In this document: positions 32,090 through 40,942 of the stretch, one piece after another
Position numbering within the stretch: position 1 is the stretch's first letter
Layout: every line of letters starts with the position of its first letter
Origin: Breznakiella homolactica
Lineage (GTDB): Bacteria; Spirochaetota; Spirochaetia; Treponematales; Breznakiellaceae
NCBI RefSeq assembly: GCF_016616095.2
Contig: NZ_CP067089.2
Span: 558,001 to 622,000 of the forward strand
Direction: 5' to 3'
Length of the DNA: 64,000 nucleotides
Made by a program: the position numbers and the translations under genes
The notes under the pieces: generated by a model
What the model was told of the DNA's origin: nothing
What the model saw: only the letters and a program-made list of their open reading frames with translations
Databases searched by the model: none

Positions 32090-33622
32090 GTGGGTGCGAA
32101 AGATGAAATGAAATATAAGCCCGGCTACGATGTCATCGTAGCCGGGGGCGGTCCGGCGGGAATTATGGCGGCCCTGGCCGCGGCCCGTACCGGCGCTTCG
32201 GTGCTGCTCTTTGAACGGAACGGCTTTCTCGGCGGCGCGGCGACCAACTCCGTGCTTGGACCCATATCGCCCTTTATGTTCGGCGACGAGCAGGTGATCA
32301 ACGGAATTCCCCAGGAATTCGTGGATGAACTGATGAAGGTGCACGGCAGCACCGGCCATATGAAGGCTCTGGATCCCTACGGCAGCGGCGCGTATCTGGG
32401 GTTCTATGACCGGGAAAAATACAAGTACGTGGCCGAGGAAATGCTCCTCAAGGCGGGGGTGGATATTTTCTTCCACACCCTGCTGCGGGACCTTAAAATG
32501 GAGGACGGCTCCGTAAAAGGAGTGGTGCTCCACACCAAGAGCGGTGCGTACAGCTTCGGCTGCAAAGTCCTGGTGGATGCCACCGGAGACGGGGACGCGG
32601 CGGTTATGGCCGGGGAAGAGTATGTGTACGGCAACGCCGACACCGGCAAAGCTCAGCCCGGTTCTGCCATGTTCGAAATGGTGGATGTGGATACGGACAA
32701 GGTTTACGACTATATCTTCGAAAACCCCGATGACTTTGAATGGAAAAGCGATATTGTTCCGGTGCGGCCGTACAGCGGCCGCCTGAAGCAGCATTACTTC
32801 GTTGCCCAGGGATTCAAGAGCCTGGTGAAGAAAGCGGTGGCAGCGGGGGATCTGAACTTCGGCAGGGACAGTGTCATTGTGCTGAACGGCATCCATCCCG
32901 GTAGTATCCACTTCAACGCCACCAGGGTTTCGGGGTATAATTCCACCGACGCGGTGGAAAAATCCTACAGCGAAATCGACGGCCGCCGCCAGATCGAGTC
33001 GGTGTCGGAGTTTATGATCAAGTACGTGCCGGGGTTTGAAAAGTCCTATGTGAGCGTCACCAGCAATGAAGTTGGGGTCCGGGAAACCCGGCACATTAAA
33101 GGCCTGTACACCCTTACCCAGGAAGATGCCGGGGAAGGCCGCAAGTTTGACGATGTGGTGTCCCGGGGGTACTTTCCCATGGACGTCCACAATCCCGACG
33201 GGGTAACGGGCTATACCGAAGGAGGGCATAACGGCGGCTGCTGGTTCGATCTCAAGGATACCTATGATATTCCCTTCCGGTGCCTTATTCCCGCGCGTAT
33301 CAAGGGGCTGGTGCTGAGCGGCCGGTGTATTTCCGGCACCAGCGTCGCCCACGGCTCCTACCGGACCCAGGGCGGCATCATGGGTATCGGTCAGGCTTCG
33401 GGGGTAATCGCCGGTCTCGCGGCGGTTTCCGGCACGGAACCCCGGGATCTGGATGTCAAAAAAGTACAGGAAACCCTCATCGGCTACGGCGCGTCGGTAT
33501 TCCGGGATGAGGAAAAGAAAGCCCGGGAAGAAGCCCATGCCCGGGAATCCGTGCGGGAATATATGAAGGGGCGGACAAAGTACATCACAAAAAAAGAAAT
33601 AATTGACGGTTTTATGAAATAA
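32090..33622 (+). CDS. FAD-dependent oxidoreductase (FAD_oxidored family)
   Basis: A 510-residue flavoprotein starting at GTG 32090, with AGAGG seven bases upstream. The dinucleotide-binding fold is at the N-terminus (DVIVAGGGPAGIMAALAA, then Glu in LLFERNGFLGGA). The second flavin motif is LVDATGDGDAAVMAGEEY near 170, and LVLSGRCISGTSVAHGSYR with GGIMGIGQASGVIAGLA lies near the end. The family oxidises or reduces varied small metabolites. In this operon it may act on a deoxy-sugar acid or lactone intermediate. The substrate cannot be read from sequence. Confidence 0.85.
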   Translation: MGAKDEMKYKPGYDVIVAGGGPAGIMAALAAARTGASVLLFERNGFLGGAATNSVLGPISPFMFGDEQVINGIPQEFVDELMKVHGSTGHMKALDPYGSGAYLGFYDREKYKYVAEEMLLKAGVDIFFHTLLRDLKMEDGSVKGVVLHTKSGAYSFGCKVLVDATGDGDAAVMAGEEYVYGNADTGKAQPGSAMFEMVDVDTDKVYDYIFENPDDFEWKSDIVPVRPYSGRLKQHYFVAQGFKSLVKKAVAAGDLNFGRDSVIVLNGIHPGSIHFNATRVSGYNSTDAVEKSYSEIDGRRQIESVSEFMIKYVPGFEKSYVSVTSNEVGVRETRHIKGLYTLTQEDAGEGRKFDDVVSRGYFPMDVHNPDGVTGYTEGGHNGGCWFDLKDTYDIPFRCLIPARIKGLVLSGRCISGTSVAHGSYRTQGGIMGIGQASGVIAGLAAVSGTEPRDLDVKKVQETLIGYGASVFRDEEKKAREEAHARESVREYMKGRTKYITKKEIIDGFMK

Positions 33623-33629
33623 CCGGCAG

Positions 33630-33661
33630 GGGCAAGGGGCGCTCCGGCGTTTAGCTTGCCC
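33630..33661 (+). other. Intercistronic stem-loop before fucI
   Basis: GGGCAAG (33630-33636) pairs with CTTGCCC (33655-33661), and the flanking CCGGCA and TGCCGG at 33623-33628 and 33671-33676 can extend it. A short TTTTT lies at 33667-33671. Partial termination or message processing between the oxidoreductase and isomerase genes is possible. Confidence 0.4.
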
Positions 33662-33724
33662 TTCCGTTTTTGCCGGGGCGCAGACGCGCTTCCGGCGGGG
33701 ACAAACACAGGAGACAGTGGAACC

Positions 33725-35491
33725 ATGAAACAATACCCGAAAATCGGCATACGGCCGATCATCGACGGCAGGCAGGCGGTCCGCAGCGGACTGGAAGAGA
33801 AAACCCGGAACATGGCCGAGGCGGCAAAGAAGCTGATCGAAAGCAATGTCTTTTATGCCGACGGAACCCCCGCTCAGGTTGTTATATCCGAATGCAGTAT
33901 CGGCGGCGGGGAAGAAGCTGCCCGCTGTGACGCGCAGTTTACGGCGGAGAATGTTTGCGCCACCCTGAGCGTAACCCCCTGCTGGTGCTACGGCAGCGAG
34001 ACCATGGATCTCAATCCCCTGACAATCAAGGCTGTCTGGGGTTTCAACGGCACCGAACGTCCCGGAGCTGTCTATCTGGCGGCGGTGCTCAGCGCCTACA
34101 ACCAGCGCAGTTTGCCGGCTTTTTCCATTTACGGAAAGGATGTCCAGGATGTGGATGACCATAGTATCCCCGCGGACGTGGAGGAAAAGATCCTGCGTTT
34201 CGCCCGCTGCGCCGTCTCCGTCGGCCAGATGCGGGGCAAAGCCTATGTGGGAATCGGCGGCGTTTCAATGGGTATCATGGGCAGTTTCCTGGATCCTCAG
34301 GTTATGCAGGATTATTTCGGTATCCGCGCCGAATGGGTGGATATGAGTGAAGTAGGCCGCCGGCTGAAGAATGAAATTTACGACAAGGTCGAATTTGAGC
34401 GGGCATACGCCTGGACAAAAAAGAACTGCCCCGAAGGTTTTGACAAAAACCCCGGCAATTTAAAGCACACCGCGGAACAGAAAGCGGAAGAACTGGCCAC
34501 GGTAGTCAAAATGACCATGATCATCCGGGACATTATGCTGGGCAACGAAGAACTCGCAAAGGCGGGCTACACCGAGGAGTCCCTGGGCCGGAACGCCATC
34601 CTGGGCGGGTTTCAGGGGCAGCGTATGTGGAGCGACTGGATGCCCAACGCGGATTTCTGCGAAGCCATACTGAATACCAGCTTCGACTGGGACGGCAGGC
34701 GTCAGCCCGTAATTCTCGCCACGGAAAACGACAGCAGCAACGGTATGAGCATGCTCTTTGCGAATCTTATTACCGGCGCGGCCAGCCTCTTTGCGGATGT
34801 ACGCACCTACTGGAGTCCCGATGCGGTAAAGCGGGTAACCGGCTGGACCCCCGAAGGACTCGCCAAGGACGGTTTCATTCACATGATAAACAGCGGCGCC
34901 GCGGCGCTGGATGCCACCGGCGCCTCGAAGGACGGGGCGGGCAAAGGGACTATGAAGAAGTGGTGGGAAATGACCCCGCAGGATATCGATGCCTGCCTGT
35001 CCGCCACCGACTGGTGTCCGGCGGCGCTGGATTATTTCCCCGGCGGCGGGTTCTCGAGCCATTTTAAGACTCTGGCGGAAATGCCCCTTACCATGATCCG
35101 GCTTAACCTGATCGGCGGTATGGGAGCTTCGGTTCAGATTGTTGAAGGCTACAGCTGTGTGCTCCCGGATGCTGTGCACAGTACCCTGGAACAGCGTACC
35201 GACCCAACCTGGCCGACCACCTGGTTCGTTCCGCGGCTCGATACAACCGGTCCCTGTAAAACCGTATACGATGTGATGGCAAAATGGGGAAGCAACCACG
35301 CCGCGTTCGCGTACGGCCATGTGGGCGCGGATGCGGCTACTTTGGCGTCGATGCTCCGTATCCCCGTCAGTCTCCATAACCTTCCGGCGGACTCCCTGTT
35401 CCGTCCCCATGCCTGGGGCGCCTTCGGAACCGCCGATCCGGAGGGAGCTGATTTCCGCGCCTGCGGGACCTACGGACCTTTGTATAAATAA
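33725..35491 (+). CDS. fucI: L-fucose isomerase
   Basis: A 588-residue enzyme, close to the 591 residues of E. coli FucI, starting at MKQYPKIGIRPIIDGR. It interconverts L-fucose (or D-arabinose) and the matching ketose using Mn2+. Metal-site regions are visible: LATENDSSNGMSMLFANLIT near 335-350 (Glu and Asp) and the C-terminal FAYGHVGADAATLASMLRIP followed by LHN. The frame extends upstream to 33656, but that part is GC-rich leader. It is next to an FGGY kinase but no fuculose-phosphate aldolase is seen. Confidence 0.93.
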   Translation: MKQYPKIGIRPIIDGRQAVRSGLEEKTRNMAEAAKKLIESNVFYADGTPAQVVISECSIGGGEEAARCDAQFTAENVCATLSVTPCWCYGSETMDLNPLTIKAVWGFNGTERPGAVYLAAVLSAYNQRSLPAFSIYGKDVQDVDDHSIPADVEEKILRFARCAVSVGQMRGKAYVGIGGVSMGIMGSFLDPQVMQDYFGIRAEWVDMSEVGRRLKNEIYDKVEFERAYAWTKKNCPEGFDKNPGNLKHTAEQKAEELATVVKMTMIIRDIMLGNEELAKAGYTEESLGRNAILGGFQGQRMWSDWMPNADFCEAILNTSFDWDGRRQPVILATENDSSNGMSMLFANLITGAASLFADVRTYWSPDAVKRVTGWTPEGLAKDGFIHMINSGAAALDATGASKDGAGKGTMKKWWEMTPQDIDACLSATDWCPAALDYFPGGGFSSHFKTLAEMPLTMIRLNLIGGMGASVQIVEGYSCVLPDAVHSTLEQRTDPTWPTTWFVPRLDTTGPCKTVYDVMAKWGSNHAAFAYGHVGADAATLASMLRIPVSLHNLPADSLFRPHAWGAFGTADPEGADFRACGTYGPLYK

Positions 35492-35540
35492 ACGGAAAGC
35501 CGCGGCAGCGGTCCTTTCCTGTGCCTCATATTGAATAAGC

Positions 35541-35577
35541 GCCCGATGAACGGAGCTGTACCCTCCGGTTATCGGGC
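35541..35577 (+). other. Long stem-loop before the kinase gene
   Basis: GCCCGATGAACGGAG pairs with CTCCGGTTATCGGGC over 15 positions (one mismatch, one wobble) around a 7-nt loop, ending eight bases before the GGCGGATAAC leader of the kinase. It may adjust message stability or translation between fucI and the kinase. No known riboswitch is recognised. Confidence 0.5.
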
Positions 35578-35592
35578 CGGAAGGCGGATAAC

Positions 35593-37242
35593 ATGAGCAA
35601 ATACGCGGTGGGAGTGGATTTCGGGACCCTGTCTGCCCGGGCCATCCTGATCGATGAACGCGGTGCGCAGCTGGCGGAACGCGTAATGGATTACCCCCAC
35701 GGGGTGCTGGATAAAACACTGCCCGGCGGCACGCCCCTCGGCCCTGACTGGGCTCTCCAGGTGCCCCGGGATTATATTGAGTGCCTGACTGCCGTGGTGC
35801 GCGGCTGCATGGAAGAGTCTAAGGTTCCCGCGGAAAGTGTGGCGGGGATCGGTATCGATTTTACCTCCTGCAGCGTGATGCCCGCCTTATCCGACGGAAC
35901 GCCTCTGTGCGAGGTTTCCAATTTCCGAGATGTTCCCCACGCCTACGCGAAACTGTGGAAACACCACGCGGCCCAGTACTGCGCGGACATACTGAACGAA
36001 ACCGCCGCGGCCAGAGCGGAGTCCTGGCTGCCCATGTACGGCGGAAAAATCTCCAGCGAATGGCTGATACCCAAGGCGATGCAGATTGTAAAGGAAGCGC
36101 CGGATGTTTACGGCGCCATGGATCGGTTTATCGAATGCGGCGACTGGGTGGTGTGGCAGCTCTGCGGCAAGGAAATCCGCAGTGCCTGCAACGCGGGATA
36201 CAAGGCTCAGTGGCGGTACGGCGAAGGATATCCTTCAAAGGAATTCTTCAAAGCCCTGGATCCCCGGATGGAAAATTTTACCGGGGAAAAACTCTCTCCG
36301 GATATCCGGCCCCTGGGAAGCAGGGCAGGGTTCCTGACCCCGGAAATGGCCGCCGCCATGGGACTGACGGTGAACACCGCGGTGGCCGTGGGAGTCATCG
36401 ATGCCCACGCTTCGGTCCCTGCCTGCGGCATTGCCTCACCGGGAAAAATGCTCATGGCTATGGGTACCTCCACCTGTCACCTGCTGCTGAGCGAGGATGA
36501 AAAACCCGCGGCGGGGGTCTGCGGGGTGGTGAAGGACGGTATTATCCCCGGGCTTTTCGCCTATGAGGCGGGACAGAGCTGCGTAGGGGACCACTTCAGC
36601 TGGTTCGTGGAAAATTGTGTCCCCGAAAGCTACGCTCTTGAAGCGAAGGCCGCGGGGATCAGCCTCCACCAGCTGCTTCGCCGGAAGGCCGAAGGCCAGA
36701 AACCCGGCGGGCACGGCCTTGTCGCCCTGGACTGGTGGAACGGGGTCCGCAGCACCCTGATGGATTTTGACCTTTCCGGCGTGATCGCCGGAATGACCCT
36801 TCAGACAAAACCCGAAGACGTGTACCGGGCGCTGATAGAGGCAACGGCCTACGGCACCCGCAACATCATCGGCGCCTTCCGCTCCGGCGGGGTGCCGGTG
36901 GATGAATTGTACGCCGGCGGCGGTATCGCCCGTAAAGACCCCATGACCATGCAGATATACGCCGACGTGACGGGCTGTGACATTAAGATAGCAAGTTCAG
37001 CGCAGAACGCCGCGGTGGGAGCTGCAATTTACGGTTTCGCCGCGGGAATGCCGGAAAAAAACATTGCCGGCATAGTCAGGGATATAGGCGCCGTCGGTGA
37101 TGTGGTGTACCACCCGAACCCGGAGCATACGGAAACCTACAGCCGGCTGTTTGCCCTGTACATGGAGCTCCACGATTTTTTCGGCAGGGAAGAACCGACT
37201 ATTCTGCACCGGCTCAAAGCTATCCGTACGGGCCAGGGCTGA
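35593..37242 (+). CDS. FGGY sugar kinase, L-ribulokinase type
   Basis: A 549-residue cytoplasmic kinase. The N-terminal phosphate loop is VGVDFGTLSARAILID (5-20), IGIDFTSCSVMP lies near 94, and the C-terminal ATP site has YAGGGIARKDPMTMQIYADV near 437. The sequence is closest in appearance to AraB (L-ribulokinase; E. coli 566 residues), with YGGKISSEWLIPK and MGTSTCHLL typical of that group. Next to fucI it may phosphorylate L-fuculose or L-ribulose; the substrate is inferred, and I therefore give no symbol. Last gene of the IclR-controlled operon. Confidence 0.85.
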   Translation: MSKYAVGVDFGTLSARAILIDERGAQLAERVMDYPHGVLDKTLPGGTPLGPDWALQVPRDYIECLTAVVRGCMEESKVPAESVAGIGIDFTSCSVMPALSDGTPLCEVSNFRDVPHAYAKLWKHHAAQYCADILNETAAARAESWLPMYGGKISSEWLIPKAMQIVKEAPDVYGAMDRFIECGDWVVWQLCGKEIRSACNAGYKAQWRYGEGYPSKEFFKALDPRMENFTGEKLSPDIRPLGSRAGFLTPEMAAAMGLTVNTAVAVGVIDAHASVPACGIASPGKMLMAMGTSTCHLLLSEDEKPAAGVCGVVKDGIIPGLFAYEAGQSCVGDHFSWFVENCVPESYALEAKAAGISLHQLLRRKAEGQKPGGHGLVALDWWNGVRSTLMDFDLSGVIAGMTLQTKPEDVYRALIEATAYGTRNIIGAFRSGGVPVDELYAGGGIARKDPMTMQIYADVTGCDIKIASSAQNAAVGAAIYGFAAGMPEKNIAGIVRDIGAVGDVVYHPNPEHTETYSRLFALYMELHDFFGREEPTILHRLKAIRTGQG

Positions 37243-37319
37243 TTCCGCCAGCCTGATCCCGGCGGCGGGCGTTCATAAAAAACGTTGGCCGCGGCGGCCG
37301 CCGCAAAACGCAATTCCGG

Positions 37320-38114
37320 TTAAAAGCAAAACCGGCGGATCGCCTCCAGCACGCCCAGGCCATACTGGTTTTGGCAGACGTAGTCCGCGGCGTTCCTGAC
37401 CGGCTCAACGGCGTTTGCCACCGCCGCGCCGATTCCGGCTTCCCGGACCATTTCAAGGTCATTGGCGTTGTCCCCGACCGCCAGGGTGTTTTCCATTGGG
37501 ACCTTTACGATGGAACACAGCTCCCGCAAGCCTTCGGCTTTGTTTATTCCCGGCGCGGCTATTTCGCATCCGAAACCATCATACAGGGCAACCGAAAAAA
37601 GAGAGAGCAGCGGTTCGAGTTCCTTCCGGAAAACCGAGAATTCCATGCCGCCGGGAGGAGACATGATGTTTACTTTTTCCGCGGTCATGGTTTTCCAGTC
37701 ACCGGGGCTCATGGATTTAACCGGAAGAGACCGGCCCCCTTTGAACCGGTCCCGGGTCCATTCTGTTTCGGAAAGGGTATATTCGGTATCGCCGCTGTAA
37801 AAGAGGACCGTCATTCCCAACGCGGCGGATTTTTCCATGATTTCCCTGAGAAGCCCCAGTGAAAAAGAATGGCGCGCCAGCACCAAATCCCCGCGGTAGA
37901 TAACCGCGCCGTTGCAGCCGACCAGGGGACCGGTAACCGGTACCTGTTCGGCATAGGGCTGTATGCCGTAGGGCGGGCGGCCGCTGATAAATGAAAAGAG
38001 GATATTCCGTTCCTTCAGTTCCTCAACACACCGGATCAGTTCGGGGATAACCGTCTTCTCCTTGTTCAGAAAGGTGTCGTCAAGGTCGCTTACGACGAGT
38101 TTTATTTCTTTCAT
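37320..38114 (-). CDS. Cof-type HAD hydrolase
   Basis: A 264-residue HAD phosphatase. Motif I is VVSDLDDTFLNKE (Asp10, Asp12 as nucleophile and acid), motif II SFISGRPPYGI near 42, and motif IV AVGDNANDLEMVREAGIGAA near 218, with a C2B cap between. It dephosphorylates sugar phosphates or flavin/vitamin phosphates; the actual substrate is unknown. A TATAAT box lies only six bases before the ATG, so the message is probably leaderless (see the promoter at 38121). It converges with the sugar operon. Confidence 0.87.
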   Translation of the reverse strand: MKEIKLVVSDLDDTFLNKEKTVIPELIRCVEELKERNILFSFISGRPPYGIQPYAEQVPVTGPLVGCNGAVIYRGDLVLARHSFSLGLLREIMEKSAALGMTVLFYSGDTEYTLSETEWTRDRFKGGRSLPVKSMSPGDWKTMTAEKVNIMSPPGGMEFSVFRKELEPLLSLFSVALYDGFGCEIAAPGINKAEGLRELCSIVKVPMENTLAVGDNANDLEMVREAGIGAAVANAVEPVRNAADYVCQNQYGLGVLEAIRRFCF

Positions 38115-38120
38115 GTCCCG

Positions 38121-38148
38121 ATTATACCATCCTGAACAATACTGTCAT
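38121..38148 (-). promoter_or_regulatory. Promoter for a likely leaderless HAD mRNA
   Basis: On the minus strand ATGACA (38148-38143), 16 bp, TATAAT (38126-38121), preceded by a TGG as in extended -10 promoters. Transcription would begin at or next to the ATG at 38114; only CGGGAC lies between, with no ribosome site. Confidence 0.65.
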
Positions 38149-38149
38149 A

Positions 38150-38950
38150 CTATGGACCGCAGCCGTGATCCGCGGGAAATCCCCTTCCGGTGTCTTCCGG
38201 GCGGCCTTCCCAGAGGAGAATGGCGGCGGCGGCGGCTACATTAAGGGAATCCACCATGGTATTCCGCACCTGGGGTATATATACCTCCATACTGCACTCG
38301 TCCCGGAGTTGTTCCGGCAGCCCGAATCCTTCACTGCCGAACAGTATTGCCAGTTTTTCCGCGGACGCCAGCGCCGCCGGCGGCAGCGCCTTTCCGCCGA
38401 TGGCCGCTCCGGCAAGAACCCAGCCTGTATTTTTCAGATACGCCATATCACCGGGGCCTTCAAAATATCCAAGTTCCAGGGAAAGGGCGGCTCCCATGGA
38501 ACACCGGAGGGTCCTCCGGCTGAAGGGATCGGCGCAGTTTCTGTCCATGAATACGCCCTCCCATCCAAGGGCGGCGGCGCTCCGCATGATGGTGCCCAGG
38601 TTTACCGGATCGCCGATTCCGGCGCAGACGACAATCCGCCGGCCTTCCCGTGGTACCCGAAGGCCCTCCAGAGAAGGGATTTCCGGACGCCGGGCGGCCA
38701 GGAGCATTCCCCGGTGGAACCCGTATCCCGCTGTTCCGGAAAGTTCCTCCTGGGAAACTTCGTAGAGCGGGCATTGCCCCCGGATAATGGTTTCCATTTT
38801 TTCCCGGGCCTTGGGAACCGCCGCGGCGGCCACCAGGGAACACGATGCCGCGATCCGTTCGGCCAGAAAACGGCCCTCACCGATGATTAGTCCCTCCCGG
38901 GCAAGATCCCGGTCGCGGAGGGATGAAAAAATTGAAATATCCCGAAGCAT
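38150..38950 (-). CDS. SpoU/TrmH-family RNA 2'-O-methyltransferase
   Basis: A 266-residue enzyme with an N-terminal substrate-binding part and the knotted SPOUT domain. Motif 1 is GDPVNLGTIMRSAAALG near 111-127, motif 2 LAILFGSEGFGLP near 195, and motif 3 IPQVRNTMVDSLNVAAAAAI near 220. It methylates the 2'-OH of a tRNA or rRNA ribose with S-adenosylmethionine; the target base cannot be told. TATGAT stands six bases before the ATG with no ribosome site, again a leaderless arrangement. Confidence 0.9.
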   Translation of the reverse strand: MLRDISIFSSLRDRDLAREGLIIGEGRFLAERIAASCSLVAAAAVPKAREKMETIIRGQCPLYEVSQEELSGTAGYGFHRGMLLAARRPEIPSLEGLRVPREGRRIVVCAGIGDPVNLGTIMRSAAALGWEGVFMDRNCADPFSRRTLRCSMGAALSLELGYFEGPGDMAYLKNTGWVLAGAAIGGKALPPAALASAEKLAILFGSEGFGLPEQLRDECSMEVYIPQVRNTMVDSLNVAAAAAILLWEGRPEDTGRGFPADHGCGP

Positions 38951-39064
38951 GACAGTATCATACCCCGCTTATCAGCACAATTTAAACTATCCCGGAGCTG
39001 TATTCCTCTGTAATATGTGTTATATTTTATATGCCGATTTGTTTTTCAGTGAGGGGGTGTCAAA

Positions 39065-39805
39065 ATGAAAAAGCCGCGGTTCCGCCGTATAGTTTTGTTT
39101 CTGGCCCTGCCGGCAGTCTTTTCCCTGTTTTTTACCGCATGTACCGACTTTTTTTCCACATCCCTGGGATCCTGGGCTGCCAGGGACTGGTCGGGTAAGA
39201 CCATCCCCGTGAACAGTGACAACGTACACGACCTCATCGCTCAAGCCGAAAACGACCCGGATATGTCCCTCGCGGTGCTGCGGGGCATTGAAGACGCTGT
39301 TTCAAAAGCCTCAGGCAAGGATAAAACCGATCTCCAGTCGGCGGCCCTGGAAGCCGCCACCAACGCGTCGGGTATCGGCAATGAGATCATCGGCAATGTG
39401 GGGGATATTTTAAAAGCGTCCGATGAAGACGACAACGGCAAGATTTCCGCAATAATAAACAGTACCATCGACAGTCTGGGAAACCTCGGCGAAACCAGTG
39501 ATATCCTGGTCAGGATACTGCCTGATCCCGATACGGACCCCGCCGGGTTCCAGGCGTTCCTCGACAATTCCGCCGCTGAGGATCTGGGTATGGCGGCGGT
39601 GATTCTGCTGGCCGCTGAGTCTAAAAATAACGGCGGCGCCGATGAGTATCTTGAGAACGGCTTTGATCCCGCCAATCCCAAAAATGATAATGAAAAAATG
39701 GCCCTGGCCCTGGCCCAGGGGGTGGGAGATAAAATCGGGGCCGGCACCGGCTCGGACGGTGAAAAAGCCCTGAGGGATATCCTGGAAGAATTGGGATTGC
39801 TGTAA
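39065..39805 (+). CDS. Spirochaetal lipoprotein of unknown function
   Basis: A 246-residue predicted lipoprotein. The signal peptide ends LFFTAC with the lipid-modified Cys near residue 27. The mature part is helical, acidic and without cysteine, with repeated patterns of the form ..AVLRGIEDAVSKASGKDKTD.. and a Gly/Asp-rich middle (SDEDDNGKISAI). I do not recognise a characterised family. It lies eight bases before an outer-membrane barrel gene and is followed by a sirtuin, so it may be an envelope partner of the barrel. AGGGGGTG precedes the ATG. Confidence 0.75.
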   Translation: MKKPRFRRIVLFLALPAVFSLFFTACTDFFSTSLGSWAARDWSGKTIPVNSDNVHDLIAQAENDPDMSLAVLRGIEDAVSKASGKDKTDLQSAALEAATNASGIGNEIIGNVGDILKASDEDDNGKISAIINSTIDSLGNLGETSDILVRILPDPDTDPAGFQAFLDNSAAEDLGMAAVILLAAESKNNGGADEYLENGFDPANPKNDNEKMALALAQGVGDKIGAGTGSDGEKALRDILEELGLL

Positions 39806-39812
39806 GGTTTAT

Positions 39813-40940
39813 ATGAGGAATAAAACCCGGTTAATTCCGGCGGCTCTGATTTTTATTTTCTGCGGCGCGGCCCTTTCCGCCGAAAAAATAGCCCCTTTTA
39901 CGATGCCCTCCGCCCGGCTCAACGCCATGGGCGGATCCCATGTGGCTTTTGCCGAGGATGTTGATGTTCTTCTGATAAATCCGGCGTCCCTGGCGTCGGT
40001 AAAACAGTTCAGTGTCGCCGAGATAACCCTGGGAACCCACGGACCTATACTGGAATTAGCCGATTTTATCGGGGAAATAGCAGACTGGATAGAAGACGAC
40101 TCTGACAATCCTTTGGATTTATCCGGGATTTCGAAGCTTCTTGATAAAAACGGCCGGATGGCCCTGGGCCTTGATTTAGGAGGCCCCGTTTCCCTGGCCT
40201 TTGTGAGGAACGGCTTCGGAATAGGTTTTTTCGACCGGGCTTACGTTGATATAGCCATAAATGGAATGTCCATGCGGGCAACCGCCAACGCGGACGCAAT
40301 ACTGGTCGGCGGGTACGGATTCCGGCTCATGGAGAAGGGCAGCCATATCCTTGACGCGGGATTCACCCTTAAGGGCCTTTTCAGAATCGGTTCAACCAGC
40401 AGTTATTCCCTTCTGCGGTTCACCCAATTCGGAGATCTGCTTTCGATGGATACCACCGCGGGCATCGGCCTCGATCTTGGGGTCCGGTATGAATTCGCCA
40501 AACTGTTTTCAGCCGCCGTTGTCTGCAACGATGTGTATTCTCCGGTTTATGTGACTCCGGATCTGATGAAAGACCCCGATGAACGGCGGGACCCCTATTG
40601 GGATACGGTCGCGCCCCGGCTCAACCTGGGGGTTATGGTGAATGCCCTCAACTGGAAATATCTGGGTATCAGCGTGATGGCGGATTACCGGGACATTCTG
40701 GATTTTATGAATCCGATTCCGCGGAACCCCATTCTTAATATAAGCCTTGGGACGGAGGTAAGGATCTTAAACCGGATATTTCTCCGCGCCGGTATCCAGG
40801 ATGCCCTTCCGGCCTGCGGTATCGGGCTTGACCTGTGGATCTGCAAGCTTGATTTTGCCCTTTACGGCAAAGAACTGGGGATGGACCCGGGTACCCGCCC
40901 GGTTTACGCCATGACGCTGGGCCTTCTTTTCCGGTATTAA
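39813..40940 (+). CDS. Outer-membrane barrel, UPF0164/PorV-like
   Basis: A 375-residue exported protein with signal peptide 1-23 (ending ALSA). Its start, FTMPSARLNAMGGSHVAFAE, and DVDVLLINPASLASV resemble the UPF0164/PorV barrels that are related to FadL transporters and expanded in treponemes. The C-terminus VYAMTLGLLFRY ends in an aromatic residue, as in BamA substrates. The likely role is uptake of hydrophobic nutrients or an outer-membrane anchor for the preceding lipoprotein. It sits in a tight cluster with the lipoprotein and the sirtuin. Confidence 0.7.
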   Translation: MRNKTRLIPAALIFIFCGAALSAEKIAPFTMPSARLNAMGGSHVAFAEDVDVLLINPASLASVKQFSVAEITLGTHGPILELADFIGEIADWIEDDSDNPLDLSGISKLLDKNGRMALGLDLGGPVSLAFVRNGFGIGFFDRAYVDIAINGMSMRATANADAILVGGYGFRLMEKGSHILDAGFTLKGLFRIGSTSSYSLLRFTQFGDLLSMDTTAGIGLDLGVRYEFAKLFSAAVVCNDVYSPVYVTPDLMKDPDERRDPYWDTVAPRLNLGVMVNALNWKYLGISVMADYRDILDFMNPIPRNPILNISLGTEVRILNRIFLRAGIQDALPACGIGLDLWICKLDFALYGKELGMDPGTRPVYAMTLGLLFRY

Positions 40941-40942
40941 CC

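Noticed and set aside
31622-34162. An 846-codon open frame on the minus strand
   Set aside because: It lies opposite three well-supported genes (binding lipoprotein, FAD oxidoreductase, fucI), shows no family motifs, and arises from GC-rich codon use.
35541-35577. A riboswitch before the kinase gene
   Set aside because: It is a single stem-loop with no recognisable aptamer core and lies inside an operon; an intercistronic hairpin explains it.
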